Assembly (NCBI GenBank): GCA_036006525.1
Contig: DASYPP010000107.1
Coordinates: 1 to 34,615, forward strand
Reading direction: 5' to 3'
DNA: 34,615 nt
DNA from: DASYPP01 sp036006525
GTDB lineage: Bacteria; Gemmatimonadota; Gemmatimonadetes; Gemmatimonadales; GWC2-71-9
Positions 1 to 7,069 of the stretch are shown here, in pieces. Within the stretch, counting starts at the first letter, position 1; each line of letters starts with the position of its first letter. The notes under the pieces are model-generated. The model searched no databases, was not told the origin of the DNA, and saw only the letters and a program-made list of their open reading frames with translations. Position numbers and translations under genes: made by a program.

Positions 1-204
1 GAGGCCGTTGCGGGCGTAGCCCAGTGCCCCGTCAGGCTGCAGCGCGAAGTGATCGTTCATGCGACGGCCGCGCCAGGAGTATTGGGTGACCCCGGTGAGG
101 TCGGCGCGCCAGATGAATGGACCGGCGTCCTGCAGCTGGCCGCGGACCGAAGCGGGCGCTGCGAGGAAGGCGAAGATGATGAGAGCGGCAGGGCGGGAGT
201 TCAT
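1..204 (-). CDS. N-terminal part of a TorF/Gcw_chp-like outer membrane protein (runs off window)
   Basis: This is the first 68 codons of a gene that continues past the left edge. The start is ATG at 204-202. Residues 1-22 form a signal peptide, with a hydrophobic run AALIIFAFLAAPA and a likely cut after VRG. The mature part begins QLQDAGPFIWRADLTGVTQY and goes on SWRGRRMNDHFALQPDG. The pattern (aromatic strand, then SxxWRG, then ALQPxxxY) resembles the N-terminus of the TIGR02001/Gcw_chp family of putative porins (TorF-like), whose first strands read like TSDYVFRGISQ followed by PALQGGIDY. The gene diverges from the serine hydrolase at 275, so the 70 bases between them must hold both promoters. 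Export is well supported; the family call rests on a short stretch only. Confidence 0.5.
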   Translation of the reverse strand, partial: MNSRPAALIIFAFLAAPASVRGQLQDAGPFIWRADLTGVTQYSWRGRRMNDHFALQPDGALGYARNGL

Positions 205-274
205 CTACCTTTAGTCTGCTGTTGATGGTCCAGAGCGCAAGGGGTTCCACCCCACCACTCCAGACTACCAGGCC

Positions 275-1663
275 ATGGTCATCCTGCTGCTCGCCCTCGC
301 GGCCACTCCCCCGGCCCAGGACACGCTCTCTCTCACGGTGGACTCCCTCGCCGCGCAGGCCATGGTGGAACACAAGATCCCCGGCCTCACTATCGCGGTG
401 GCCCGGGGAGGCCGCACTGTCCTGAGCCGGGCCTACGGCACGGCGAGCGTCGAGTTCAACGCGCCGGTGACTCCGCAATCCGTCTTCCTCATCGCATCAG
501 TCACCAAGACCTTTACCGCACTCGGGATTCTCCAGCTTGCGGTGGAAGGCAAGCTCGACCTCGACGCACCGATCGAGCGCTACCTGGGACCGCTCCCCGA
601 CGCGTGGCGTCCGATCACCGTGCGCCACCTGTTGACCCACACTGCCGGCCTCAAGGACCGTTTCGAGTTCACCCGCGATGGCCGGTTCTATATGGAATAC
701 ACCACCGGGCAGATGCGGGCGGCCGCGGAGGCGACTCCGGTAGACACGACGCCCGGCCAGAAATTCCAGTACAGCGATCAGGGCTACTTCCTGCTGGGCC
801 AGATCATCGAGAAGGTGAGCGGCAGGACCTACCGGCAATACCTGACCGAGCGGATCTTCACCCCGGCAGGGATGACGAACAGCACGACCCTGAACCAGCG
901 CGAGCTGACCATGGGACGGGTCCCGACGTACGTGCTGCTTCAAGGCAAGCTGTCGCCGGCACCGCGCGCCTACCAGTTCGGGCTGGTCTCCCACTTTGGA
1001 ATCCTTACCACCGCGGAAGACCTGGCCCGCTATGGCATCGCGCTGGAAAACGGGAGCCTGCTGCCGCCGGCCGAACGTGAAGTGATGTGGTCCCCGGGGA
1101 AGCTCGCCTCCGGGGCGACCACGCGAGTGGCGCATGTGGGGATGGGACTGGGATGGTTCCTGGAGCCGTTCAACGGACGGCGGATGGTGTATCACGAGGG
1201 ATCGACGGGGACCGCGCTGTTACTGGCGCCGGACGACAGCCTCGTTGTGGTCGTGCTGACCAACCTGGAGGCGCTCTCCGGCTCCGATGCGATAGGCCTG
1301 GCGCGGGACGTCGCCAGTCTATACGACCCGGCGCTCGACTGGTGGAATATTCCGCCCCGCGCCGATCCGGACTCGGCGTTCACTCGCAGGGTGGAGACCG
1401 AAATCCGGAGTCTCACCGCGGGAACTCCTGATTCGACCGCGTACACAGCGGAATTCTGGAAGACCTTGCGGCCGATGCTGGCCGCGCAACGACAGGGGCT
1501 TCAGTCCCTCGGGCTATTCCGCGGAATCACCCACCTGTCCACCGATCAACTGGGGAACGAGAAAGTAGTGAGTTGGAAGGTGGTGTATGCGGACGTAACG
1601 CTGCTGGGGAAAGCGATTGAGACCGCGGACGGCCGGATCGCGCACCTCGGGCTGCGGCGCTAA
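275..1663 (+). CDS. Serine hydrolase, class C beta-lactamase / penicillin-binding-protein fold
   Basis: A 462-residue secreted serine hydrolase of the beta-lactamase family (PF00144). These enzymes act as D-Ala-D-Ala peptidases, esterases or amidases; few are true antibiotic-degrading enzymes. A short hydrophobic N-terminus (VILLLALAATPPAQ) suggests export. The three family motifs are visible: SxxK as S75-V-T-K78, the second motif as Y166-S-D168 (Asp in place of the usual Asn), and the third as H307-E-G309, the HxG form typical of class C esterase-like members. A C-terminal region of about 110 residues after the catalytic domain has no clear motif. The start is the first ATG in frame; no good Shine-Dalgarno precedes it, so the true start could differ slightly. 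The gene ends overlapping by four bases with the convergent gene at 1660-2043. The exact substrate cannot be read from sequence. Confidence 0.88.
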   Translation: MVILLLALAATPPAQDTLSLTVDSLAAQAMVEHKIPGLTIAVARGGRTVLSRAYGTASVEFNAPVTPQSVFLIASVTKTFTALGILQLAVEGKLDLDAPIERYLGPLPDAWRPITVRHLLTHTAGLKDRFEFTRDGRFYMEYTTGQMRAAAEATPVDTTPGQKFQYSDQGYFLLGQIIEKVSGRTYRQYLTERIFTPAGMTNSTTLNQRELTMGRVPTYVLLQGKLSPAPRAYQFGLVSHFGILTTAEDLARYGIALENGSLLPPAEREVMWSPGKLASGATTRVAHVGMGLGWFLEPFNGRRMVYHEGSTGTALLLAPDDSLVVVVLTNLEALSGSDAIGLARDVASLYDPALDWWNIPPRADPDSAFTRRVETEIRSLTAGTPDSTAYTAEFWKTLRPMLAAQRQGLQSLGLFRGITHLSTDQLGNEKVVSWKVVYADVTLLGKAIETADGRIAHLGLRR

Positions 1664-2043
1664 AGGGACGCCGCCCACGCCTGGATCGAATGGAGATCCT
1701 GGGCCATCTGGCTCACCAGCGGCTCTTCCCGTCGTTCATCGATTTTCGAGGAGTTGAGATGATCCGCCGAGAACCGCTCGATGGCGAGATCGTCCTGGGG
1801 CGGCGGCGGTGGAATGACGGTGAGGGCGACGGTGGCCGCCTTCGCGGCGGCCGAAATGGACTGGAGCCGGGCCAGCATCTTGTGCTGGCCCAACGGAATC
1901 CAGGCTCCAATCGGGTCCAACCATACGTCGGCCGTCGCGGGCAGGCGACCGGACTCCAGCGCCCGGCGAACCCCGTCCGGGAGCGAAAGGGTCACCCGGC
2001 CGCGGCCCGGTATGCGAAGATGTACGTAGGGATATGATTTCAT
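1660..2043 (-). CDS. Hypothetical protein, 127 aa
   Basis: No family is recognised. The protein begins MKSYPYVHLRIPGRGRVTLS, has a central stretch VWLDPIGAWIPLGQHKMLAR and a short polyproline run PPPPP near residue 80, then a charged helix-like C-terminus. The central part (aromatic, W-x-P-L-x-x) is loosely like GYF_2/DUF4339 modules, which is a weak impression only. It lies 88 bases downstream of hipA on the same strand and could be read from the hip transcript. It converges on the serine hydrolase and overlaps its stop by four bases. It has no strong ribosome site. The opposite strand is also open here, so coding on this strand is likely rather than certain. Confidence 0.5.
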   Translation of the reverse strand: MKSYPYVHLRIPGRGRVTLSLPDGVRRALESGRLPATADVWLDPIGAWIPLGQHKMLARLQSISAAAKAATVALTVIPPPPPQDDLAIERFSADHLNSSKIDERREEPLVSQMAQDLHSIQAWAASL

Positions 2044-2131
2044 GGCAATCAGGGTAAGTGGTGTATCTGTGGACTACTGGCTGTCCCATTGTGGTATATC
2101 GGCCGCCGGGGAAAATGCTTGAGGCCGCGGT

Positions 2132-3424
2132 CTATACCCGGGCATCGAGTTCTTGCCGAATCCGCTGCACCCATGCCCCGGTAACCCCGGCCTCAGCCGC
2201 GGCCGCCTCCCACCCGGTGAGGGCGGCGATCACCCCGTCGATGACTCCATCGGCGCGCCGCCCCAGGCCGAAGTCGCGGCCCAGCTTCTCGAGATCGGCC
2301 CGGGTAATCCCTTCCCGTTTTCCAGCCACCGTCATCTGGTGCAGCCGGGTCCAACCGTGGCCCTTGGCGTAAGTGACGTCATAGGCCGGTGAGAGCGCCC
2401 ACTTCCCCGCCCCGTCCATCAGGAACGAGAGATTCTTGACGTGGTCATCCTGGTTGACGCCCAGTACGTTGAACACCGCGCGGCGAAATCCCTCTTCGAT
2501 CGCCTCGCGGCCGAGGCCGAGGCGCAGCACGGTGCGCAGGTACTCCTCGTAGGAAACCGCGGCCGGCAGGTTGTAGTCGACGTGGAGCATTCCGCCCAGG
2601 GTGTGCTGGTGGAGCCGGCCCGCGCCCACCCGGTCGAACCGGCGCACCATGAAGTGGGCATAGTCCCGTTCGTGCAGCAGGTGAGTCTCCGGCAGCACGA
2701 GGCCGGCCGCGCGAGCCATGATGGAATAGGCGTATTCGATCCGCATGAACGGCTGCGGCCGGGTTCCCGGGTCAGGGCCGGTAGTGATGTCGGCGCCCAG
2801 TGGCGGCACCCCGTCGAACTTGATCAGCCAGTGCTCATCGCCCGGTTCGGGCGTGGCATGGCCGGACTTGACGGTGTTGGTCTTCCGGTTCCACAGGATC
2901 TGCGCCTTGGGCCGCATGCCCCCCGCCGAAGCGCCGATCAGCATGATCTCGGCGACGGCCACGTCGCTCTCTCCCTGGATGATGCTCCGCGATTGCACGA
3001 CAAGGTCGGCCACGTCGAGCGGCAACTGTTCGGCCGGCCGCCGCGGCACCTCGAGAGATGGCTGGAACTCCAGCCCTCCCATGGCCCGAGGTCCCACGTA
3101 GAGCAGCCGCTGCACCGGGCTCATCGACTTGGACGCCTCTCCCCGCTGCTCGAAGTAGCGCCGGATGACGGCGTTGCCGAACCGGTCGGGCAGCGCATCC
3201 GCCAGCACGCCCGGAAGGCCGAGAAACGCCTCGCTCTGGCGCAGCTCGGGGAATTGCACCGGTCCCCGGGTCGCAAGCGGCAGCTTGATGGGCGACAGCT
3301 CCAGGCCGGTGCGACGGAAATCTTCGTCGTACTCGAAGGTGATGATGCCATCGGTGTCCTCGACGACGGCGCCCACCAGGCGGCCCCAGAGGATCACCCT
3401 GGCGCGAGCGACGATATCACTCAT
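2132..3424 (-). CDS. hipA: HipA-type serine/threonine kinase toxin
   Basis: A 430-residue HipA-family kinase toxin. In E. coli, HipA phosphorylates glutamyl-tRNA synthetase and induces dormancy; the target here is unknown. The N-terminal HipA_N subdomain spans about residues 5-110. The nucleotide loop is G164-A-S-A-G-G169 followed by K173. The catalytic loop is N324-Q-D326-D-H328-V-K330-N331, matching the family pattern DxHxKN. The metal-binding Asp sits in S345-PAY-D349-V. Key residues are all present, so the kinase looks active. I take the ATG at 3424, inside the antitoxin stop region (ATGAGTGA, 8-base overlap), and not the longer open frame upstream, because that extension has shadow-like composition and lies inside hipB. 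Translation is probably coupled to the antitoxin. It is a full-length HipA, not the split HipB-HipS-HipT form. Confidence 0.93.
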   Translation of the reverse strand: MSDIVARARVILWGRLVGAVVEDTDGIITFEYDEDFRRTGLELSPIKLPLATRGPVQFPELRQSEAFLGLPGVLADALPDRFGNAVIRRYFEQRGEASKSMSPVQRLLYVGPRAMGGLEFQPSLEVPRRPAEQLPLDVADLVVQSRSIIQGESDVAVAEIMLIGASAGGMRPKAQILWNRKTNTVKSGHATPEPGDEHWLIKFDGVPPLGADITTGPDPGTRPQPFMRIEYAYSIMARAAGLVLPETHLLHERDYAHFMVRRFDRVGAGRLHQHTLGGMLHVDYNLPAAVSYEEYLRTVLRLGLGREAIEEGFRRAVFNVLGVNQDDHVKNLSFLMDGAGKWALSPAYDVTYAKGHGWTRLHQMTVAGKREGITRADLEKLGRDFGLGRRADGVIDGVIAALTGWEAAAAEAGVTGAWVQRIRQELDARV

Positions 3425-3818
3425 GCTTCGGCACGCCGATCCGGGCGACGTCGGTTCCCGGCGGGAAGATCGGCGGGGCGGAGGACGCGGGTGGAGGCGA
3501 CGGGGCTTCGCGCAGCACCCGCTTGCGAGAGGCCCGCCGGCGCACCGGCCCCGCGCCTTCACGCACCTGGTCTAGCGGTGACACCACTGGAGGGGGAAGC
3601 AATGCGTCGAGCGTGTCGAGCCGGCCCAGCGCGCGGAGCACCCCCAGCAGGGAGCCCACCCGGAAATCCGCCCCCGACTCGAGATTGGTCAGGGTGGTCT
3701 TGCTGAGGCCCGCCCGACGGGCCAGGTCGGCAACGGGAACGTTCTGCTGCAGGCGATAGGCCCGTAACCGGGCGCCCAGTTCACGGAGGATTTCGATATC
3801 GTTGCGATCGCCGAGCAT
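3417..3818 (-). CDS. hipB: HipB-type XRE-family antitoxin and autorepressor
   Basis: A 133-residue DNA-binding antitoxin. Residues 10-70 form a helix-turn-helix of the XRE/Cro type: LGARLRAYRLQQNVPVADLA, then RRAGLSKTTLTNLESG, with the usual S-x-x-x-x-x-N-x-E-x-G recognition pattern. About 60 residues of Pro/Arg/Ala-rich tail follow, longer than E. coli HipB (88 aa), and probably serve to contact HipA. The gene comes first in the operon and overlaps hipA by eight bases, the usual toxin-antitoxin order. An AAAGG ribosome site lies six bases before the ATG at 3818. The AT-rich upstream region carries a clear promoter with a palindrome over its -10 box (see separate entry), which fits autorepression by HipB or HipBA. 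Confidence 0.88.
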   Translation of the reverse strand: MLGDRNDIEILRELGARLRAYRLQQNVPVADLARRAGLSKTTLTNLESGADFRVGSLLGVLRALGRLDTLDALLPPPVVSPLDQVREGAGPVRRRASRKRVLREAPSPPPASSAPPIFPPGTDVARIGVPKHE

Positions 3819-3846
3819 ATGCCGCCTTTGACTGATTTATGACCAG

Positions 3847-3876
3847 AATAATGGCCATAATTATGACAGAAGTCAA
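3847..3876 (-). promoter_or_regulatory. hipBA promoter with overlapping palindromic operator
   Basis: Reading the minus strand, a -35 box TTGACT (3876-3871) is followed by a 17-base spacer and a -10 box CATTAT (3853-3848). This places the transcript start near 3841, about 23 bases before the hipB ATG. The 16-base palindrome AATAATGGCCATAATT (3847-3862, one mismatched pair) covers the -10 box and half the spacer, where a bound repressor would block RNA polymerase. Two direct TTATGAC copies also flank it. The boxes and palindrome are seen in the sequence; binding by HipB is inferred from position. Confidence 0.6.
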
Positions 3877-3895
3877 GAGTATAATAACCAATAAA

Positions 3896-3932
3896 ATGTC
3901 CGTTAAAGCCGGAATGTGGCTATAACGGACAT
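3896..3932 (-). terminator. Strong stem-loop between the SBBP gene and hipB, probable terminator
   Basis: Arms ATGTCCGTTAAAGCC (3896-3910) and GGCTATAACGGACAT (3918-3932) pair over 15 bases with one mismatch around a 7-base loop GGAATGT. On the minus strand the stem is followed by ATTTTATT, so it looks like an intrinsic terminator for the SBBP-repeat gene, which stops 36 bases before it. It also lies 20 bases upstream of the hipB -35 box, so a second role as an operator is possible. Confidence 0.55.
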
Positions 3933-3967
3933 TATTATGAACTCTATAGCTACTAACTTATTGTCTT

Positions 3968-5515
3968 CTAGAATCCCGTGAATCGCATCAGGATGCCATC
4001 CATCGTCCCCCCGCCAAACCCGGCCTGGTAGGCTGACGCCAGGTACCAGTTCGACGATTGGGTCATGCCACCGACCACGACGGTGCCGCCGGCACCGACC
4101 GCGATGTTCCGGGCCTCGTCACTCTGCGACCCACCGAGGAACTCGGCGAACAACAGCGAGTCCAGGTTGGGCGACATCACGACCAGGCCGGCACTGCCGT
4201 TCTTCAGCAGGCCCAGGGTCCCGGCGGTCGTCGGAAGCAGCAGGGACTGACTGATCGTCGACAGGAACACCCGGCCGGTATTGTCCACCGCCACGCCTTG
4301 GAACTGGTCCCCGAGAATTCCACCATAGTAGGAGGACGCCAGCAGCGCACCGGTCGGCGAGATTTTCATTACGAAGCCGTCGTAACCGCCCTGGTTCGTT
4401 TTCTGGAACTTGCCGGTGGTGCCAGGCAGGTCGGTGGACGCTGAGTTGGCCGCGAGAAAAGCGTTGCCGGCCGCATCGATGGCCAGGTTGTGGGTCTCGA
4501 CGTCTTCGACGTTGCTGCCCCCCACATAGGTCGCGAAGACCAGCGACTGGAGGTTGTCGGTGAACACGGCGAGAAAGTCGTCCCAGGCTCCGCCGCGGGT
4601 ATGATCGAACCCTCCGGGCGTGGGCAGGTCGGCGCTGGCGGTGTGGCCGGCAAAGTAGACCTTCCCGTTGAACCAGCGAACGCTGGGGTTGCCGCCCTCC
4701 TCACCCGATCCGCCAAACCAGGTGCCCCCCAGAATGCGGCTGCCATCCGGCGCGATCTTCACGATCAGGTTGCTGGAGCTGCCCGGAAATGTGGATTTGT
4801 ATCCGCCGGTCGTCCAGCTCGCGGAGATGCCGGACTGGTCGGCGAGATAGGTCGCGTAGATGTTGCCGGACGGATCCACCGCGACATCGCGGGTGATGTG
4901 CTCATCCAGGGTGCCGATGTAGCCACAGAAAATGACGGCGCTGGCGGTGGGGTTCAGCTTGCAGACGAATCCGTCCTGCTGCCCATACAAGCCCACGACC
5001 TTACCGCCTTTGAACGTGGGATTGAACTTCCCCGCCGTCCCCGGCAGGCCGCCACCGGTGCGTCCCCCGATGATGATATTGCCCGACGGATCCAACTCCA
5101 CCGCATAGGCTCGATCATAGGCCGGCCCACCGAGAAAGGTGGAGAACAGGAGCTGGCCGGTCGGGCTGAACTTGGCCACGAAAATGTCGTAGCTGCCGTT
5201 AAAGCTGCGATCAAAAGCGCCCGCCGTAGTGGGGAAATTGGCCGACATGGTGCCGCCGACGACGTACATGTTCCCCGCCGCGTCCAGCGCGACGTCACGG
5301 ACCTGGTCCTGCCCATTCCCGCCGAGATATGTGGAGAAGGTGGCATGTCCGGGGAGTCCCTGGAGTAATTGCTCGGCTACCGCGTTAGCCGGCGTTGCCG
5401 TCACCGGCCCGGCGGTGTCCTGGTCCTCGCAGGCCCATCCCGCGAGTGCTGCTAGGAGAATGAGGCCATGAGCGGCCCGGAATGAATGTCTGGGGGTAAA
5501 GCGGGTGAAATGCAT
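3968..5515 (-). CDS. Secreted SBBP-repeat beta-propeller protein (possible lipoprotein)
   Basis: A 515-residue exported protein made almost entirely of SBBP-type repeats (PF06739) of about 50 residues. Each repeat has the pattern FSTYLGG...D...AVDxxGNxYVxGxTxSxxFPTTxGAFxxxxxGxxDxFVxKxxPTG. Roughly seven units are visible, enough to close a beta-propeller. The N-terminus has a basic segment, a hydrophobic core (GLILLAALAG) and a Cys (WAC), a weak lipobox, so it may be lipid-anchored. Such proteins are cell-surface or secreted, with no known enzymatic role. I chose the ATG at 5515 because it sits directly before the signal peptide with GAGAGG upstream; the longer open frame adds 96 residues of non-protein-like sequence. 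The gene stands alone, facing the hip operon and followed by a hairpin terminator. Confidence 0.85.
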   Translation of the reverse strand: MHFTRFTPRHSFRAAHGLILLAALAGWACEDQDTAGPVTATPANAVAEQLLQGLPGHATFSTYLGGNGQDQVRDVALDAAGNMYVVGGTMSANFPTTAGAFDRSFNGSYDIFVAKFSPTGQLLFSTFLGGPAYDRAYAVELDPSGNIIIGGRTGGGLPGTAGKFNPTFKGGKVVGLYGQQDGFVCKLNPTASAVIFCGYIGTLDEHITRDVAVDPSGNIYATYLADQSGISASWTTGGYKSTFPGSSSNLIVKIAPDGSRILGGTWFGGSGEEGGNPSVRWFNGKVYFAGHTASADLPTPGGFDHTRGGAWDDFLAVFTDNLQSLVFATYVGGSNVEDVETHNLAIDAAGNAFLAANSASTDLPGTTGKFQKTNQGGYDGFVMKISPTGALLASSYYGGILGDQFQGVAVDNTGRVFLSTISQSLLLPTTAGTLGLLKNGSAGLVVMSPNLDSLLFAEFLGGSQSDEARNIAVGAGGTVVVGGMTQSSNWYLASAYQAGFGGGTMDGILMRFTGF

Positions 5516-6095
5516 GATCTGACCAGCCTCTCTTGAGGAATCATTTCTTCGTTTAGGGGATTGGAAGGGGTTTTCGAAGGAACGGCGCAATATGGAGCGA
5601 CGCAGAAACCGAAAACCGTGTGCTAAATCATCTGCCGAATGGTCATATGACCCGAAAGGCAAATGCTTGCACGCGAGACTGAAAGGATTTGGAGTATGGG
5701 CGTTTTCCTGACACCCCTGGTGTGACTGCGGGAGAATGGCGCGGCCGCTCGGGTGCAACGATTCATAGGGAGATGCCTGATGGGATTCATGTCTCGTCGC
5801 CATTTTGAAAGGTTCTCACGGTCGCGTCGATGAGTTTCGAAGAGACGAGCAAATATGCGGAGCGCACCTATGATCGAGCCGTGCGCCAAAGCCTGCGGAG
5901 AGTGGCCATATGGCCGGGATGTAAGGATTTATCCGCTGGTTTCTACCTCCATTGAGTTGGGTTCTACCTACCTTGAGTTGGGTTCTACCCTCTTTGAACG
6001 ATGAGGGAGACATCCGGAAATGCGCTCGCGATTTCTGGTACCATTGTGCGCAGAAATGATTCGAGGTTTCCTGCCCCAGTCCCCCACATTGGAGC
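5516..6095. other. 580-base non-coding stretch upstream of the SBBP gene and transposase
   Basis: No believable gene is seen on either strand; the open frames here lack protein-like composition. The region is less GC-rich than its surroundings. It holds the promoter side of the SBBP gene, two perfect 12-base palindromes GGTCATATGACC (5641-5652) and GGCCATATGGCC (5904-5915), and three tandem 21-base repeats next to the transposase (listed separately). No unambiguous -35/-10 pair could be chosen. Confidence 0.6.
5938..6000. repeat. Three tandem 20-22-base repeats upstream of the IS200-type transposase
   Basis: Copy 1 (5938-5959) reads GGTTTCTACCTCCATT then GAGTTG. Copy 2 (5960-5980) reads GGTTCTACCTACCTT then GAGTTG. 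Copy 3 (5981-6000) reads GGTTCTACCCTCTTTGAACG. The period is 21 bases and divergence rises towards the third copy. They end 96 bases before the transposase start. They may be a simple tandem duplication, a protein-binding array, or part of the target or end structure of the mobile element. Confidence 0.7.
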
Positions 6096-6587
6096 ATGAA
6101 TCACCATATCTATTTTCACATTCTGTGGAGTACCCGTGATCACCGGCGCTTGATCACCAGAGACGGGGCGAGATTTCTCGACCGGACGCTTCGCACTATC
6201 GCCGACCAGGAGCGCGCCCGGGTCCTGGCGTTGGGCATGGTGACGACTCACGTTCACCTCCTGGTGCGAGCCCACCCGATGACCTCGGTGCCCCGGCTCC
6301 TGCAACGCCTCAAGGGCGCCAGCTCCGCGCTGGCGGGACGCGTCCTGCGCCAGGCGCCGGGCCGGCAGTTGCAGTGGGCGCCGGGCTACACGATTCACAC
6401 GGTGTCCCCATCCGCCGTGGCGCGGCTCGCGGACTACGTGAGGAACCAGGCCGTGCGGCACCCGCGGGAGGCGATCAAGGGATGGAAGGGAAGCATGGGA
6501 GACCCGCGGGAGGAACGTTCGCCGCCGGGTCAGTTCGAGGATGAGCTGGGCTGCCTGGAGAAAGTGAAACGGCTGAGACCAGGATGA
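6096..6587 (+). CDS. IS200-like Y1 (HUH) transposase, possibly a REP-associated tyrosine transposase
   Basis: A 163-residue single-strand transposase of the Y1_Tnp family (PF01797). These enzymes cut one DNA strand at hairpin ends with a tyrosine and do not use a DDE site. The HUH metal motif is H52-V-H54 (in GMVTTHVHLLVR) and the catalytic Tyr is Y114 in LADYVRNQ. The N-terminus HIYFHILWSTRDHRRLI matches the first strand of the family. There is no neighbouring tnpB/IscB gene and no clear IS605-type end hairpins, which fits a solitary RayT-type or domesticated copy better than a full IS. The start follows TTGGAG with almost no spacing, so translation may be weak. The tail after about residue 130 is Arg/Lys-rich and not conserved. 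Confidence 0.85.
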   Translation: MNHHIYFHILWSTRDHRRLITRDGARFLDRTLRTIADQERARVLALGMVTTHVHLLVRAHPMTSVPRLLQRLKGASSALAGRVLRQAPGRQLQWAPGYTIHTVSPSAVARLADYVRNQAVRHPREAIKGWKGSMGDPREERSPPGQFEDELGCLEKVKRLRPG

Positions 6588-6596
6588 GGTAGCGGC

Positions 6597-6959
6597 TCAG
6601 GCCTCCCGGGTGTAGTGCGCCACGACTCGCCGCACCCGCCCCTCGTCGTCGAATTCCATGAACTCGGCGCCCACCAGGCTCAGCACGCTCTGGTAATAGA
6701 TGACCACGCTCCGGGTCCCCGGCAACGCGGCGAAGAGCTTGAAGTTGAGCTCAGGGAACCGGGCCAGTGCCGGGCCCCAATAGGCGCGGAGGGCCAGCTT
6801 GCCGGTTACGGTATCCTGGTTGGTGCCCAGGACCCGCGCGATGAGCGGCGAGGTGACAGAAATGTCTTCGGCGTAGTGGGTCAGGATGCGCTCCAGGTCG
6901 TGGCTATTCCAGGCGGCGATCCACTCGATGGCAAACGCCTGTGCCTCGGCTTCGGTCAT
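6597..6959 (-). CDS. SnoaL/NTF2-like domain protein
   Basis: A 120-residue protein of the nuclear-transport-factor-2 fold. The N-terminus MTEAEAQAFAIEWIAAWNSH followed by DLERILTHYAEDISVTSP is the standard SnoaL-like opening (helix, W-N-xHD, Y-x-x-D). The C-terminus ends in the strand FMEFDDEGRVRRVVAHY. Such proteins are small cytosolic barrels that bind or isomerise hydrophobic compounds; no catalytic set can be assigned here. The ATG at 6959 is set by a strong AGGAGG six bases upstream, so the longer open frame is rejected. It lies 110 bases downstream of the aldo/keto reductase on the same strand and may be co-transcribed with it, and it converges on the transposase gene. Confidence 0.8.
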   Translation of the reverse strand: MTEAEAQAFAIEWIAAWNSHDLERILTHYAEDISVTSPLIARVLGTNQDTVTGKLALRAYWGPALARFPELNFKLFAALPGTRSVVIYYQSVLSLVGAEFMEFDDEGRVRRVVAHYTREA

Positions 6960-7069
6960 GGGATCCTCCTCGAGTCCTACCGGCTGAGCTGTTTCGCCGC
7001 CGCAACGAACGCCTGCGCGAACGGTGAATGCAGTACGTGTTGGCGAGAGATACGCCCGAGCGCCCCTTC

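Noticed and set aside
275..1663. Antibiotic-resistance beta-lactamase
   Set aside because: The HxG third motif and the YSD second motif fit esterase or peptidase-like members of the fold; resistance cannot be claimed.
3425..3562. 46-residue N-terminal extension of HipA
   Set aside because: It lies inside hipB, has shadow-like composition, and HipA_N homology begins at the ATG that overlaps the hipB stop.
2441..3706. Long open frame on the plus strand over hipA
   Set aside because: HipA catalytic motifs on the minus strand are complete, and the plus frame gives only low-complexity His/Arg/Gly sequence.
5938..6000. Possible CRISPR array
   Set aside because: The repeats are directly adjacent without spacers and differ from each other; no cas gene is near.
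5816..6097. 93-residue open frame on the minus strand covering the tandem repeats
   Set aside because: The repetitive GRTQL-type reading comes only from the 21-base period being a multiple of three; no ribosome site and no protein-like composition elsewhere.
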